Origin: Paenarthrobacter sp. PH39-S1
GTDB taxonomy: Bacteria > Actinomycetota > Actinomycetes > Actinomycetales > Micrococcaceae
Direction of reading: 5' to 3'
Assembly (NCBI RefSeq): GCF_030063245.1
Contig: NZ_JASISR010000018.1
Span: 41,231 to 105,230 of the forward strand
Length of the DNA: 64,000 nucleotides
The notes under the pieces were generated by a model. It was not told where the DNA came from and did no database searches. It saw only the letters and a list, made by a program, of their open reading frames with translations. Shown piece by piece: positions 53,738-62,802 of the stretch (within the stretch, counting starts at the first letter, position 1; every line of letters begins with the position of its first letter). Position numbers and translations under genes: made by a program.

Positions 53738-55444
53738 ATGACCGTGGCACCGCAATCGCCAGAAGCCTCCGGGCCTCCGCCTCCGCCTGTGTCTGCGCCG
53801 GCGGCGCTGAGCGCCAAGGAGATCCGCCGCTACACCTTCAAGGTCGGGCTGGCACGCTCAGAAGGCGGCATCGGAGAGCTGATTTCGGAGATCTACACCT
53901 ATGTCTTCGGCGCCGTCGTGCTCGTGGTCATGTCCGGGGCCATCATCGTTGGGCTGCGGCATTCGCTGGGCCTGGGCTCGGAACCGGTATGGACTGCATC
54001 CGCCCTTGCTCCCGGCTTTGCCAGCCTGGAGCCGCTGCAGGCCTCTGCCACGCTCATGCTCACCCTGGCCGCGGCGCTGCTCAGTGTCCAGATGAACATC
54101 GGCCCGATCGCCATGACCGTGCCGCAGACCTTCTGGTGGCTCGGTCTCCCGGTCCGCCGGCGTGGTTTTATTGAGCCGGGCTTCTTCCGGTCCATGATCT
54201 GGCCCGTCGCCGGGTCGGTCGCCGTCGTCGTCCCCCTGTCGCTGGGCATCGGCGCGGATAACGCCCCCGGTCCCGTCGCATTAGCCACCCTGTGCGGCGC
54301 GGCTCTGGCACTGCTGTTATACGGGATTGCCGGCTGGGTGCAGATCACCGGCGGGGAGCGCTGGCTGCGCCCGCTGGCCAGCGCGGTCACCGTCGTAGCG
54401 CCCCTTTCCCTGGTAGCCACCGCACTGTTCAATAACGCCGAAAACACCCGCGTGAACATGTCCTGGCTGCAGTACCTGCCGACCAGCTGGCCATTGCTCG
54501 TGGCCGCGGGCCAGCTCTGGCCGCTGCTGGTGACCGGGCTGGCGCTGGTGGTGCTCGCCGTCGTCTATGCAAACCTGGAGCGGCTAAGCTCGGCCAGCCT
54601 CAAATCCAGCGCGGTGGCCAGCGCCTACGTTGCCGGGTCCGTGCTGTCCATGGACGCCAGCGAGCTGTCCCGCTCACTGAGCAACGGGGCCAGGAGCGGC
54701 CATTCCTGGATCAGGCTGCCGCTGGTCTTCCACCAGGGGTCGCTAACCAGGCGCTCGGTACTGACGATGCTCAGCGCACATCTGACCATGCAGCTGCGCC
54801 AGCCCTCGACCCTGGTGCGCGTGGCGGTGCTGGCGGCCATACCCGCAAGTCTTGCCTCGGTGCAGTTCCTGGGCAATGCCACGCTGATTGCCGTGGTGCT
54901 GTATTTCTGTGCACATTTTGCCGTCACCGGACTGGGCTCGGTGGCGCGGTTTGCAGCCGGGAATCCCAGTGTGGATGCCCTGATGCCGCTCCCGGCCAAG
55001 ACCATCCGGCGGGTGCATTTTGTGCTTCCGGCGGCGGGCATGACGGTGTGGGCGATTCTGTGCTTCGTGCTGCTGTTCGTGCTGGGAGTGGGTTCCTGGC
55101 CGCTGATCATTCTGGCCGTGCTCGCCGGTCCGGGCTTGGGCGGCGCCACGCTGCGGGCCGCATTCCGGCCCACCCCGGACTGGAACATGCCCGCCGTTGC
55201 TACGGCAATGGGACCTGTTCCGACCGGTGCCATCCGCAGCTTCCTGATCGGTCCCGATCTGACGCTGATCACGCTGCTGCCGGTGCTGATCTGTCTGATT
55301 TCCGGTGGCGTTCCGCCGCTGGCGTTCCCGATCCAGCTCGCGCTGACCCTGATTGCCTATGCCTGGGGTACCCGGGTGCGCAAGCCCAAAAAGAAGGGCG
55401 ACGGCGGCATATTCGGCATGCCTGCGGTCCCCGCCGCCCGCTGA
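53738..55444 (+). CDS. DUF6297 family polytopic membrane protein
   Basis: A 568-residue integral membrane protein with roughly twelve hydrophobic segments, a Pro-rich N-terminus and a basic C-terminal tail. It matches the DUF6297 family seen beside ABC ATPases in Micrococcaceae, and resembles a fused ABC-2-like permease pair: two blocks of membrane helices separated by a soluble linker (around 300-350). Ten bases after the ATPase, clearly one operon. No substrate can be inferred. Confidence 0.82.
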   Translation: MTVAPQSPEASGPPPPPVSAPAALSAKEIRRYTFKVGLARSEGGIGELISEIYTYVFGAVVLVVMSGAIIVGLRHSLGLGSEPVWTASALAPGFASLEPLQASATLMLTLAAALLSVQMNIGPIAMTVPQTFWWLGLPVRRRGFIEPGFFRSMIWPVAGSVAVVVPLSLGIGADNAPGPVALATLCGAALALLLYGIAGWVQITGGERWLRPLASAVTVVAPLSLVATALFNNAENTRVNMSWLQYLPTSWPLLVAAGQLWPLLVTGLALVVLAVVYANLERLSSASLKSSAVASAYVAGSVLSMDASELSRSLSNGARSGHSWIRLPLVFHQGSLTRRSVLTMLSAHLTMQLRQPSTLVRVAVLAAIPASLASVQFLGNATLIAVVLYFCAHFAVTGLGSVARFAAGNPSVDALMPLPAKTIRRVHFVLPAAGMTVWAILCFVLLFVLGVGSWPLIILAVLAGPGLGGATLRAAFRPTPDWNMPAVATAMGPVPTGAIRSFLIGPDLTLITLLPVLICLISGGVPPLAFPIQLALTLIAYAWGTRVRKPKKKGDGGIFGMPAVPAAR

Positions 55445-55556
55445 CGCGGGTCGGACGGCCCAGCCGAAGGGTCGGGCGGACCGCTTGAAGACGTGTGTTC
55501 GGCGTCATGCAACGCGCCGTTTCGCTTTGCCGCGGGAATAACGGCACTATGGGTGG

Positions 55557-57869
55557 ATGACACGTGGAGCGCCCGTCGAGGACATCAACGAAAACCATCT
55601 GACCGTCCAGAAGCCGAAGAAAAGCGCCGCCGGACTCACTGCGGTCGGCGTGGCCCTTGACCGCGGAATTTCCCAGGCAGGCGTGACCCGGACAGCGCGG
55701 TCGCTGCTGCGGCTGAACCAGCGGAACGGCACCGACTGCCCGGGCTGTGCCTGGCCGGAATCACAGGGCCACCGGAAAACAGCCGAATTCTGTGAAAATG
55801 GTGCCAAAGCCGTGGCCGAGGAAAGTACTCTACGCACTGTGACGCCCAAATTCTGGGCCGAACACTCCGTTGCAGAGCTGGCAACCCGGACCGAATACTG
55901 GCTGGGCAATCAGGGCCGGATCACCCATCCGATGGTCATCCGGCCCGGGGGGACGCATTATCAGCCGATTCCCTGGAGCGAGGCCTTTGAACTCATCGGC
56001 GAGCACATCAGGGCCTCCACGCCCGAGCGAACCGTTTTTTACACGTCCGGCCGCACCGCCAACGAGACGGCGTTCATGTATCAACTGTTCGCCCGCTCCC
56101 TGGGCACCAATAATCTTCCGGATTGTTCCAACATGTGCCACGAGTCTTCCGGCTCGGCGCTAAACCCCACCATCGGCATCGGCAAGGGGACGGTGTCCCT
56201 TGAGGACATCCATCGGGCCGAGCTGATCTTCGTCATCGGGCAGAATCCCGGAACCAACCATCCGCGGATGTTGTCGGCGCTGAAGGAATGCAAGGACAAC
56301 GGCGGCAGGATTGTTGCCGTCAACCCGTTGCCCGAGGCAGGATTGTTCAATTTCAAAGATCCACAGACGCCGTCCGGACTTCTCGGCGACGGTACCGCAC
56401 TGGCCGACGAGTTTCTGCAGATCAAAGTCGGAGCGGATCTGGCGCTGTTCCAGGCGCTCGGCCACCTGCTGCTCGAAGAGGAAGAGCGCGTTCCTGGCTC
56501 CGTCGTCGACCACGATTTCGTCGCCGCCAATACGGATGGGATTGAGGCCTACCGGGCCGCGCGGAAGTCCGTCGACTGGGCCGAAACCGAGCAGGCGACG
56601 GGGCTGTCCCGGCTGGAGATTGCCAACGTCGCCAAGATGATGGTCCAATCCAAGGGCACCATCATCTGCTGGGCCTTGGGCCTGACCCAACAGCCCCATT
56701 CGGTGAACACGCTCAAGGAAATCATTAATCTTCTGCTGCTCCAGGGGAACTTCGGCAAACCGGGAACAGGCGCTTGTCCCGTCCGCGGGCATTCCAATGT
56801 CCAAGGCGACCGCACGATGGGCATCTGGGAGAAACCCCATGAATGGATGCTGGCGGCATTGGACCGGGAATTCGGGATCACTTCCCCGCGCGCCCACGGT
56901 CTGGACTCGGTGGACACCGTCACGGCCTTCGAGAACAACGAGGTCGACGTCTTTATCTCGATGGGCGGCAATTTTGCCTTGGCCTGCTCGGACACGGACC
57001 TCCTCGAAGCGGCGATGCAACGGGTGGGCCTGACGGTCCATATCTCCACCAAACCGAACCGTTCGCACGTCTCGCACGGCATGACCTCGTTGATTCTGCC
57101 GACCTTGGGCCGGACCGATACCGATGATAAGCATGCCGGCGGGCGTCAAATCCTGTCCGTTGAGGACTCCATGTCGGTAGTCCGCTCCACCCAGGGCCGG
57201 CTCGCTCCTGTCTCTGACCACCTGCTCGCAGAGCCGGTCATCGTCGCGCGGATGGCCAGCGCCACCCTTGGCGACGATCATCGCGTCGATTGGAAGGGCA
57301 TGGCGGAAGATTATGACGTCATCCGCGATCACATTTCCCGGGTCCTGCCCGGCTTCGAGGACTTCAACCGCCGGCTGCGGACCAAGAACGGCTTCATTCT
57401 GCCAAATCCACCCCGTGATACCCGCAGCTTTGCCACGGACATTGGCCGGGCACGGTTTACGGTCAGCCCGCTCGAATATCTCACGCCGCCGGCAGGTCAC
57501 CTGATTCTGCAGACCGTCCGCAGCCATGACCAGTACAACACGACGTTTTACGGCCAGGATGACCGCTACCGCGGGATCTCCAACGGCCGGCGCGTCATTC
57601 TGCTCCACCAGGATGACGCGGATGCGATGGGATTCCAGGACCGCGACATGGTGGACGTTATCAGCACCTTTCAGGGTGCAGAACGCCGGGCCAACAAATT
57701 CCGCTTAGTGGTTTACCCAACGCCGCGGGGCTGCGCAGCCGCTTATTTCCCGGAGGCCAACGCGCTGATGCACCGGGAGCTCGTGGCACGCGAATCAAAC
57801 ACACCTGGATACAAGGCCATGTCAGTACGCTTTGTGCCGCACGCGGACAGACTCGAGCAAATGAGCTGA
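55557..57869 (+). CDS. FdhF/YdeP-family molybdopterin oxidoreductase
   Basis: A 770-residue cytoplasmic protein of the YdeP branch of the DMSO-reductase superfamily, binding bis-MGD. Blocks: DCPGCAWPESQGHRKTAEFC (Cys61, Cys64, Cys79), FYTSGRTANETAFMYQLFAR, CSNMCHESSGSALNPTIG, GQNPGTNHPRML, CPVRGHSNVQGDRTMG, SMGGNFALACSD and the MGD-binding C-terminal LQTVRSHDQYNTTFYGQDDRYRG. No electron-transfer subunit, chaperone or signal peptide is encoded next to it. E. coli YdeP is linked to acid resistance; activity is unproven. Substrate unknown. Confidence 0.9.
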   Translation: MTRGAPVEDINENHLTVQKPKKSAAGLTAVGVALDRGISQAGVTRTARSLLRLNQRNGTDCPGCAWPESQGHRKTAEFCENGAKAVAEESTLRTVTPKFWAEHSVAELATRTEYWLGNQGRITHPMVIRPGGTHYQPIPWSEAFELIGEHIRASTPERTVFYTSGRTANETAFMYQLFARSLGTNNLPDCSNMCHESSGSALNPTIGIGKGTVSLEDIHRAELIFVIGQNPGTNHPRMLSALKECKDNGGRIVAVNPLPEAGLFNFKDPQTPSGLLGDGTALADEFLQIKVGADLALFQALGHLLLEEEERVPGSVVDHDFVAANTDGIEAYRAARKSVDWAETEQATGLSRLEIANVAKMMVQSKGTIICWALGLTQQPHSVNTLKEIINLLLLQGNFGKPGTGACPVRGHSNVQGDRTMGIWEKPHEWMLAALDREFGITSPRAHGLDSVDTVTAFENNEVDVFISMGGNFALACSDTDLLEAAMQRVGLTVHISTKPNRSHVSHGMTSLILPTLGRTDTDDKHAGGRQILSVEDSMSVVRSTQGRLAPVSDHLLAEPVIVARMASATLGDDHRVDWKGMAEDYDVIRDHISRVLPGFEDFNRRLRTKNGFILPNPPRDTRSFATDIGRARFTVSPLEYLTPPAGHLILQTVRSHDQYNTTFYGQDDRYRGISNGRRVILLHQDDADAMGFQDRDMVDVISTFQGAERRANKFRLVVYPTPRGCAAAYFPEANALMHRELVARESNTPGYKAMSVRFVPHADRLEQMS

Positions 57870-57914
57870 ATTCACGGGATTTACGCCCCGGGTCCAGGCC
57901 AAGAAAACATTCGA

Positions 57915-57943
57915 TTGACATATAAAATAGGCTGGGTTAGTGT
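57915..57943 (+). promoter_or_regulatory. Promoter upstream of amiS
   Basis: -35 TTGACA (57915-57920) and -10 TAGTGT (57938-57943) with a 17-base spacer lie in an AT-rich interval after the oxidoreductase stop, leaving a leader of about 115 bases. The spacing is ideal but the -10 is imperfect. Confidence 0.5.
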
Positions 57944-58065
57944 CATTTGAATTGCGAACCGAATAGCCGCTTAACTGGCTGGGTGGGCAATCGATCGATT
58001 CGTCCTTTCCAAACCAGATTCGGCCGGTCACCACGTGTCATCGTCTGTTTAGCAATGGAGCGCTC

Positions 58066-58701
58066 ATGAGCAGTGTGGGTTTGCTGTATGTAGGGGCCGT
58101 GCTCTTTGTTAACGGTCTCATGCTCATCGGACTTGTACCCGGAAAATCGGCTGGTATACTGAATTTCTTTGTCGGCGGCATGCAGGTGCTTTTCCCCACT
58201 GTCATCATCCTGCAGGCCGATAACAATCTGCCGGCAATCTTCGCAGCCGCCGGCCTCTATCTGTTTGGCTTCACGTACCTCTACGTCGGCATTCTTCAGT
58301 TCACCGGGATTACCGGAGAAGGCCTCGGCTGGTTCTCGCTCTTCGTGGCGGCGTGCGCCGTCGTCATCGGTATTCTACAGTTCACCATGATCAACGATCC
58401 TGTTTTCGGAGTCATCTGGTTTGTCTGGGCTATTCTCTGGTTCATGTTCTTCCTGCTGCTGGGCCTCGGGAAAAAATCCCTGACGCATGCCACCGGCTGG
58501 TTCACGATCCTCATCAGCCAGCCGACCGCTACCATTCCGGCCTTCTTCCTGTTGGTCGGGAAATACGAAACCAATGCCGCCCTGGCTGTCCTGCTTGCGG
58601 TCCTTGCGGTGATTGCCCTCGCCGCCGCCCTGTTCCTGGGCCGCAATGCGGTGCGGACCCGGGACGCTGCCGAGGCACCAGGAATCCTGCAGACCGTATG
58701 A
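58066..58701 (+). CDS. AmiS/UreI family transporter
   Basis: A 211-residue inner-membrane channel for urea or short amides. The family pattern VGLLYVGAVLFVNGLMLIG, then NFFVGGMQVLFPTVII, GLYLFGFTYLYVGILQFTG, and FGVIWFVWAILWFMFFLLLG gives six or seven membrane helices. GGAG lies five bases before the ATG. Such channels are normally encoded next to an amidase, formamidase or urease; here the adjacent sequence is a collapsed formamidase remnant, so the channel may be orphaned or may serve an enzyme encoded elsewhere. Confidence 0.92.
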   Translation: MSSVGLLYVGAVLFVNGLMLIGLVPGKSAGILNFFVGGMQVLFPTVIILQADNNLPAIFAAAGLYLFGFTYLYVGILQFTGITGEGLGWFSLFVAACAVVIGILQFTMINDPVFGVIWFVWAILWFMFFLLLGLGKKSLTHATGWFTILISQPTATIPAFFLLVGKYETNAALAVLLAVLAVIALAAALFLGRNAVRTRDAAEAPGILQTV

Positions 58702-58851
58702 GCGCACACCGCTCTCCTCCGGGAGAACGGCAGCAACGAGGATATTGAGAACCTCTCGAAGGACTCGGACTCTCTCGACTCCCATCTGTCGTACGGCGGC
58801 CCGTACCAAATCGATCCGGGCATCGCGGCGCCCAGGGCGAACAACAAGTGA
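58702..58851 (+). pseudogene. fmdA: Formamidase/acetamidase (FmdA) remnant
   Basis: Directly after the amiS stop, in the same frame, 49 codons run to a TGA and join three segments that are far apart in FmdA proteins: AHTALLRENGSNEDIENLSK (the A-R-T-x-P-P-RENGGN-x-D-x-x-NL block), DSLDSHLSYG (the YLDSHLSYQ block) and GPYQIDPGIAAPRANNK (the C-terminal tail). The order is that of FmdA, but everything in between and all upstream sequence is gone. No start codon serves it. The internal deletions kept the frame, which is why the remnant reads cleanly. Confidence 0.7.
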
Positions 58852-58911
58852 GGCACCGTGTGGTCAGCAGGACGCCCTGCCGGCCACGCGGGAGTCAGCT
58901 GGCCGGCGGAG

Positions 58912-59538
58912 CTATACGGCAATAATGACGTCCAGCCGCCGCGGTCCGTGCACTCCCTCGACACGCTCCAGTTCAATGTCGCTGGTGGCACTGGGGCCGC
59001 TGATCAGGGTCAGCGGACGGGTGCCGTCAAGGCGCTGGAGTGCCTCCGGCAGAATCCCGGCAATACTCTCCACCGGCACCACACAAACGTGGTGGTCCGG
59101 CACCAGCGAAATGGCCCGCCGGCCCTGATCGGCGGAGCCGTCCAGCACGATCGTTCCGGTCTCGGCCACCGAGACAGCGCTCGATGTCAGCACGGCGTCC
59201 ATCGCGTCCAGCCTGGCGATGGAGAGGGGACTCTCGAGGCTGTCGACGACGGCGCGGGCCGGTTCGGTGTCAAAGGCCAGCCACGCTGCGGGCAGGCCTG
59301 GCGGGATCACAAACTGGCCGGCGCCAGCCAGCAGCCCGCCGATCCGGCCGCTGACGCCGTCGGACTCCTCCACGAAGACGTTAGCCTTGTAATCCACCAG
59401 ACGGTCCACCAGCAGCGCCACCAGCGCTTGAGCGTCCAGCCCGGACGTACGCCGGTAATCACGGGGAACCGGCGGAACCGCTGGCTGATCGGACAGTGCG
59501 GCGCGGATCCGGTCCAGAATTTCTTCCCGTGCGCTCAT
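58912..59538 (-). CDS. lutC: Lactate utilization protein C (LUD domain)
   Basis: A 208-residue LUD-domain protein, one of the three LutABC subunits that oxidise L-lactate to pyruvate in the cytoplasm. The N-terminus MSAREEILDRIRAAL, SSAVSVAETGTIVLDGSADQ, GRRAISLVPDHHVCVVP and LISGPSATSDIELERVEGVH with the terminal GPRRLDVII are typical. The ATG overlaps the lutB stop (ATGA). Last gene of the operon. Confidence 0.93.
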   Translation of the reverse strand: MSAREEILDRIRAALSDQPAVPPVPRDYRRTSGLDAQALVALLVDRLVDYKANVFVEESDGVSGRIGGLLAGAGQFVIPPGLPAAWLAFDTEPARAVVDSLESPLSIARLDAMDAVLTSSAVSVAETGTIVLDGSADQGRRAISLVPDHHVCVVPVESIAGILPEALQRLDGTRPLTLISGPSATSDIELERVEGVHGPRRLDVIIAV

Positions 59539-61049
59539 GCGTTCTCTCCCGTTCCGGCCGCCGTGTCAGCCGTGGGTACATGTTCTTTTTTCCACCAGTC
59601 ACGGAACGACTGCGCCGGCGGCGCGGGAATATCCCTGCTTTGCGTCCAGCCGCCGGCAAGGCCAGGAAGCCGCTTGATCAACCGATCCGGCCCGGCCGCC
59701 AGCTTGCCCAGCGGCAGTCCCTTCTCCGCCAGGCCCAAATTGCGGCCGGAGGAGAGCGCAACCTTAGCCACTGTCATCCCCACGTCCATCTGGCTGGGCA
59801 GTTTACGCTTGGCATGCTGAGCGTCGACGTCCTTACCGCGCAGGTGGACCAAGATCTCCGGGATATTGATCTTGACCGGACAGGCATCAAAACAGGCCCC
59901 GCACAACGAGGAGGCGTACGGCAAAGAGTTGTTTTCCTCGGCCTCGATCCCTGTCATCAGCGGGGAAAGAATGGCTCCGATGGGACCGGGATAGGTGGAG
60001 CCATAGGCATGGCCGCCGGTGCGCTCGTAGACCGGGCAGACGTTCATGCACGCGCTGCAGCGGATACAGTGCAGCGCGGAACGGCCCATTTCGTCGGCAA
60101 GCGCAGCGGTGCGGCCGTTATCCAGCAGCACCAGGTGGAAGTTCTGCGGCCCGTCCCCCTCGGTGACGCCCGTCCACAGCGAAGTGTAGGGATTCATCCG
60201 TTCACCGGTGGACGAGCGCGGCAGCAGCGCCATGAAGACTTCAAGGTCCTGGAACGTCGGTACCAGTTTCTCGATGCCCATCACTGTGATCAGTGTTTCC
60301 GGCAGCGTCAGGCACATCCGGCCGTTTCCTTCCGACTCCACCACCGCCAGGGTGCCGGAATCGGCGATCGCGAAGTTTGCCCCGGAGACGGCAACCTTCG
60401 CGGTGAGGAATTTCCGCCGCAGGTGCGTACGGGCAGCCATCGCCAGCTGCCGGGGATCATCGGTCAGCTCCGGATCCACCCCGGCCATCCCGGCCAGGAA
60501 GATGTCCCGGATCTCGGTCCTGTTCTTGTGGATGGCGGGCACCAGAATGTGGCTCGGTTTGTCATGGCCCAACTGGACGATGAGTTCGGCCAGGTCCGTC
60601 TCGTAGGCCGCGATTCCCTGTTCTTCCAGGTACTCGTTGAGACCGGTTTCCTGCGTGGCCATGGATTTGACCTTGACGACCTCGGTGGCGCCCTCGGCCC
60701 GAATGAGACCGGTGACAATCTCATTGGCTTCCTGCGCGTCACGGGCCCAGTGCACCGTGCCGCCGCGCCTGGTGACATTTTCCTCGAGCTGCACCAGCAG
60801 CCGGGGAAGATCGGCCATGACCTGCTGTTTGAGCACGCTGCCGGCTTCGCGCAGTTCCTCCCAATCGGGAAGCTCGGAAACCACGCCGATACGCTTCTCG
60901 CGGATGGTCCTGGTGGCATGGCCCAGATTCGCGCGCAGCTGGGTGTTGGCGAGTTCGCGGTGCGCGGCCTGCGGGAAGGGCTCGGTCGCGAACAGGTTAC
61001 CGCTGCCGTAACTGGCGATCTTCGGCATACCCAGACTGACCTGGCTCAT
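59535..61049 (-). CDS. lutB: Lactate utilization iron-sulfur protein B
   Basis: A 504-residue iron-sulfur protein. A LUD-type region (ATEVVKVKSMATQETGLNEY, GANFAIADSGTLAVVESEGN) precedes two 4Fe-4S ferredoxin motifs, CIRCSACMNVCPVYERTGG and CGACFDACPVKINIPE. It transfers electrons from lactate oxidation together with LutA and LutC. I start at ATG 61049, which overlaps the lutA stop (ATGA); the longer open frame overlaps lutA. Confidence 0.95.
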   Translation of the reverse strand: MSQVSLGMPKIASYGSGNLFATEPFPQAAHRELANTQLRANLGHATRTIREKRIGVVSELPDWEELREAGSVLKQQVMADLPRLLVQLEENVTRRGGTVHWARDAQEANEIVTGLIRAEGATEVVKVKSMATQETGLNEYLEEQGIAAYETDLAELIVQLGHDKPSHILVPAIHKNRTEIRDIFLAGMAGVDPELTDDPRQLAMAARTHLRRKFLTAKVAVSGANFAIADSGTLAVVESEGNGRMCLTLPETLITVMGIEKLVPTFQDLEVFMALLPRSSTGERMNPYTSLWTGVTEGDGPQNFHLVLLDNGRTAALADEMGRSALHCIRCSACMNVCPVYERTGGHAYGSTYPGPIGAILSPLMTGIEAEENNSLPYASSLCGACFDACPVKINIPEILVHLRGKDVDAQHAKRKLPSQMDVGMTVAKVALSSGRNLGLAEKGLPLGKLAAGPDRLIKRLPGLAGGWTQSRDIPAPPAQSFRDWWKKEHVPTADTAAGTGENA

Positions 61050-61849
61050 GAGCGTCCTCGTCCGGTCAGCTGTTCGACCTCGCCGGACACGGAGACGGGC
61101 GCTGCCATCGTGCTGGCAAGTATCTCGGCAAAGTGCAGGGTTGCGGTGCCGCTTCCTTTGCGGGAAAGGCCGCCGCCGATGTGCAGCAGGCAGGAGGCGT
61201 CGCCGCCCGTGCACAGTTCTGCGCCGGAGGCTTCAATAGTGGCCACCTTGTCCTCGAGCATCGCACTCGAGACATCCGCGTTCTTCATCGAAAAAGTGCC
61301 ACCGAATCCGCAGCACTGATCCGGTTCGGCAAGGTTGCGCAGATCGATCCCGGCAACCGTCCGCAGCAGGTCCAGCTGCCGGTCACCCAGGCGGAGCAAA
61401 CGCATGCCGTGGCAACTGGGGTGGTACGTCACCGTGTGCGGGAAGTATGAGCCCAGCTGGGCCGCGGCGTCGGTGATGCCCAGGACGTCCACCAGAAGCT
61501 GGGAGAGTTCGTAGGTCTTAGCGCCGACGGCGTTGGCCCGGTTTTCCAGCGCAGCGTCACCGCAGTGCCGGGCAATCATCGGCTGCTGATGCTTCACCGA
61601 TGCAACACAGGAAGCAGAAGGCGCAACGGCGACGTCGTAGTCCCCGTGGCTGAACGCGGCGACATGGTTTGCGACCACCGGCAGCGCGTCGTCGAAGTAG
61701 CCGCTGTTGATGTGCATCTGGCCGCAGCAGGCTTGACCGGCCGGGAAAACAACCTGGTGTCCCAACCGTTCCAAAACCGTCACCGTGGCCTTCGCGGTAC
61801 GCGGGAACATAGCGTCCACAATGCAGGTGGCGAAGAGTGCGATCTTCAT
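61046..61849 (-). CDS. lutA: Lactate utilization protein A (cysteine-rich CCG)
   Basis: A 267-residue CCG-domain protein like the C-terminal part of GlcF/heterodisulfide reductase. Two cysteine-rich motifs are present: GQACCGQMHINSG with the following SCVAS, and YHPSCHGMRL with DQCCGFGGTFSMKN, which ligate Fe-S centres. GGAAGGA precedes the ATG. First gene of lutABC; its promoter is overlapped by a GntR-type palindrome. Confidence 0.94.
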   Translation of the reverse strand: MKIALFATCIVDAMFPRTAKATVTVLERLGHQVVFPAGQACCGQMHINSGYFDDALPVVANHVAAFSHGDYDVAVAPSASCVASVKHQQPMIARHCGDAALENRANAVGAKTYELSQLLVDVLGITDAAAQLGSYFPHTVTYHPSCHGMRLLRLGDRQLDLLRTVAGIDLRNLAEPDQCCGFGGTFSMKNADVSSAMLEDKVATIEASGAELCTGGDASCLLHIGGGLSRKGSGTATLHFAEILASTMAAPVSVSGEVEQLTGRGRS

Positions 61850-61892
61850 GGAATCCTTCCGGGGCAAGGTATGCCGGGACGTGGATGACGTG

Positions 61893-61932
61893 TGGTCAGA
61901 CCATAGTAGCCCCGTGTTGCACGTCACGTCCA
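61893..61932 (-). promoter_or_regulatory. lutABC promoter with FadR/LutR-type operator
   Basis: On the minus strand, -35 TGGACG (61932-61927) and -10 TACTAT (61908-61903) have an 18-base spacer. The palindrome TGGTCTGACCA (61903-61893) begins at the last base of the -10 and covers the start site. TGGT-N3-ACCA is the pattern of FadR-subfamily regulators, so the divergent LutR-like protein is the likely repressor. Confidence 0.75.
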
Positions 61933-62067
61933 CCTGCTGGCGGCTCTCGGTGACTGGAGCGCCGCCATGTGGCCGGTGATTCGGACAGCGGCTCCGGGAC
62001 CGCTTCTTCACTGGGCGCCTGCGCATGGCAGGATAGAAAGGATTTCCAGTCGTCCAAGGAGGGTACT

Positions 62068-62802
62068 GTGGCGGCAACGCGGCGAACGTACGAGATTGTG
62101 CTCAGCAATATAGAAACGGACCTTCGCTCCGGTGCCATTAAACCCGGTGACCAGCTGCCCGGTGAGCGCGCACTGGCGCAGACATACGGTATCTCCAGGG
62201 CCTCTGTGCGCGAAGCCGTGCGCATTCTCGATGCCATGGGCGTGGTGCGCACATCATCCGGATCCGGCCCCAATTCGGGTGCCATTGTGGTGTCCAATCC
62301 CGCCGCCGGCCTTTCATCCGCGTTCAGATACCATGTAGCCACACGCCATCTACCGGTCCGGGACATTGTGGAAACCCGTATCCTGCTGGAAACCTGGGTT
62401 GGCCGGGCTGCGGCCCAACAGGAGCGCGACGGCGCCGAATTGGACGGCGTGCGGGGGTTGCTCGCCGCCATGGATGACCCGGGTCTCGATCAGGAGATCT
62501 TCCACGTCTTGGATGCACAGTTCCACGTTGCCGTCGCCTCGCTGGCGGGCAACGCGGTGATTGAAACCATCATGGTCTCGCTGAGCCAATCCATCCGTGG
62601 CTATGTTAATGAGGCGGTGGACAAGGTCGTCGATTGGGAGGAGATCGCCGTGACCTTGCGCCACCAGCACCATGGCATACTGGACGCGATCAGCGACCAC
62701 GACCCGGATGCCGCCGAGGTCCGGCTGCGCGAACACATCGAATGGTTCTATCACCGCACGCTTTCACCGGACCCCGGCACCCCTGCTTTTCCCGAGAAGT
62801 AA
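62068..62802 (+). CDS. lutR: GntR/FadR-family regulator of lactate utilization
   Basis: A 244-residue regulator: winged helix DLRSGAIKPGDQLPGERALA, ISRASVREAVRILDAMGVVR and the wing SSGSGPNSGAIV, then an FCD ligand-binding domain with the metal-site residues expected in DAQFHVAVA, RHQHHGIL and REHIEWFYH. GTG start with AAGGAGG five bases upstream. Divergent from lutABC, with the TGGTCTGACCA operator between them; lactate or a derivative is the presumed effector. Confidence 0.9.
   Translation: MAATRRTYEIVLSNIETDLRSGAIKPGDQLPGERALAQTYGISRASVREAVRILDAMGVVRTSSGSGPNSGAIVVSNPAAGLSSAFRYHVATRHLPVRDIVETRILLETWVGRAAAQQERDGAELDGVRGLLAAMDDPGLDQEIFHVLDAQFHVAVASLAGNAVIETIMVSLSQSIRGYVNEAVDKVVDWEEIAVTLRHQHHGILDAISDHDPDAAEVRLREHIEWFYHRTLSPDPGTPAFPEK

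Noticed and set aside
56160..57608. 482-codon minus-strand frame opposite the YdeP-like gene
   Set aside because: Shadow frame; no conserved block, and the plus strand encodes a recognisable molybdopterin enzyme.
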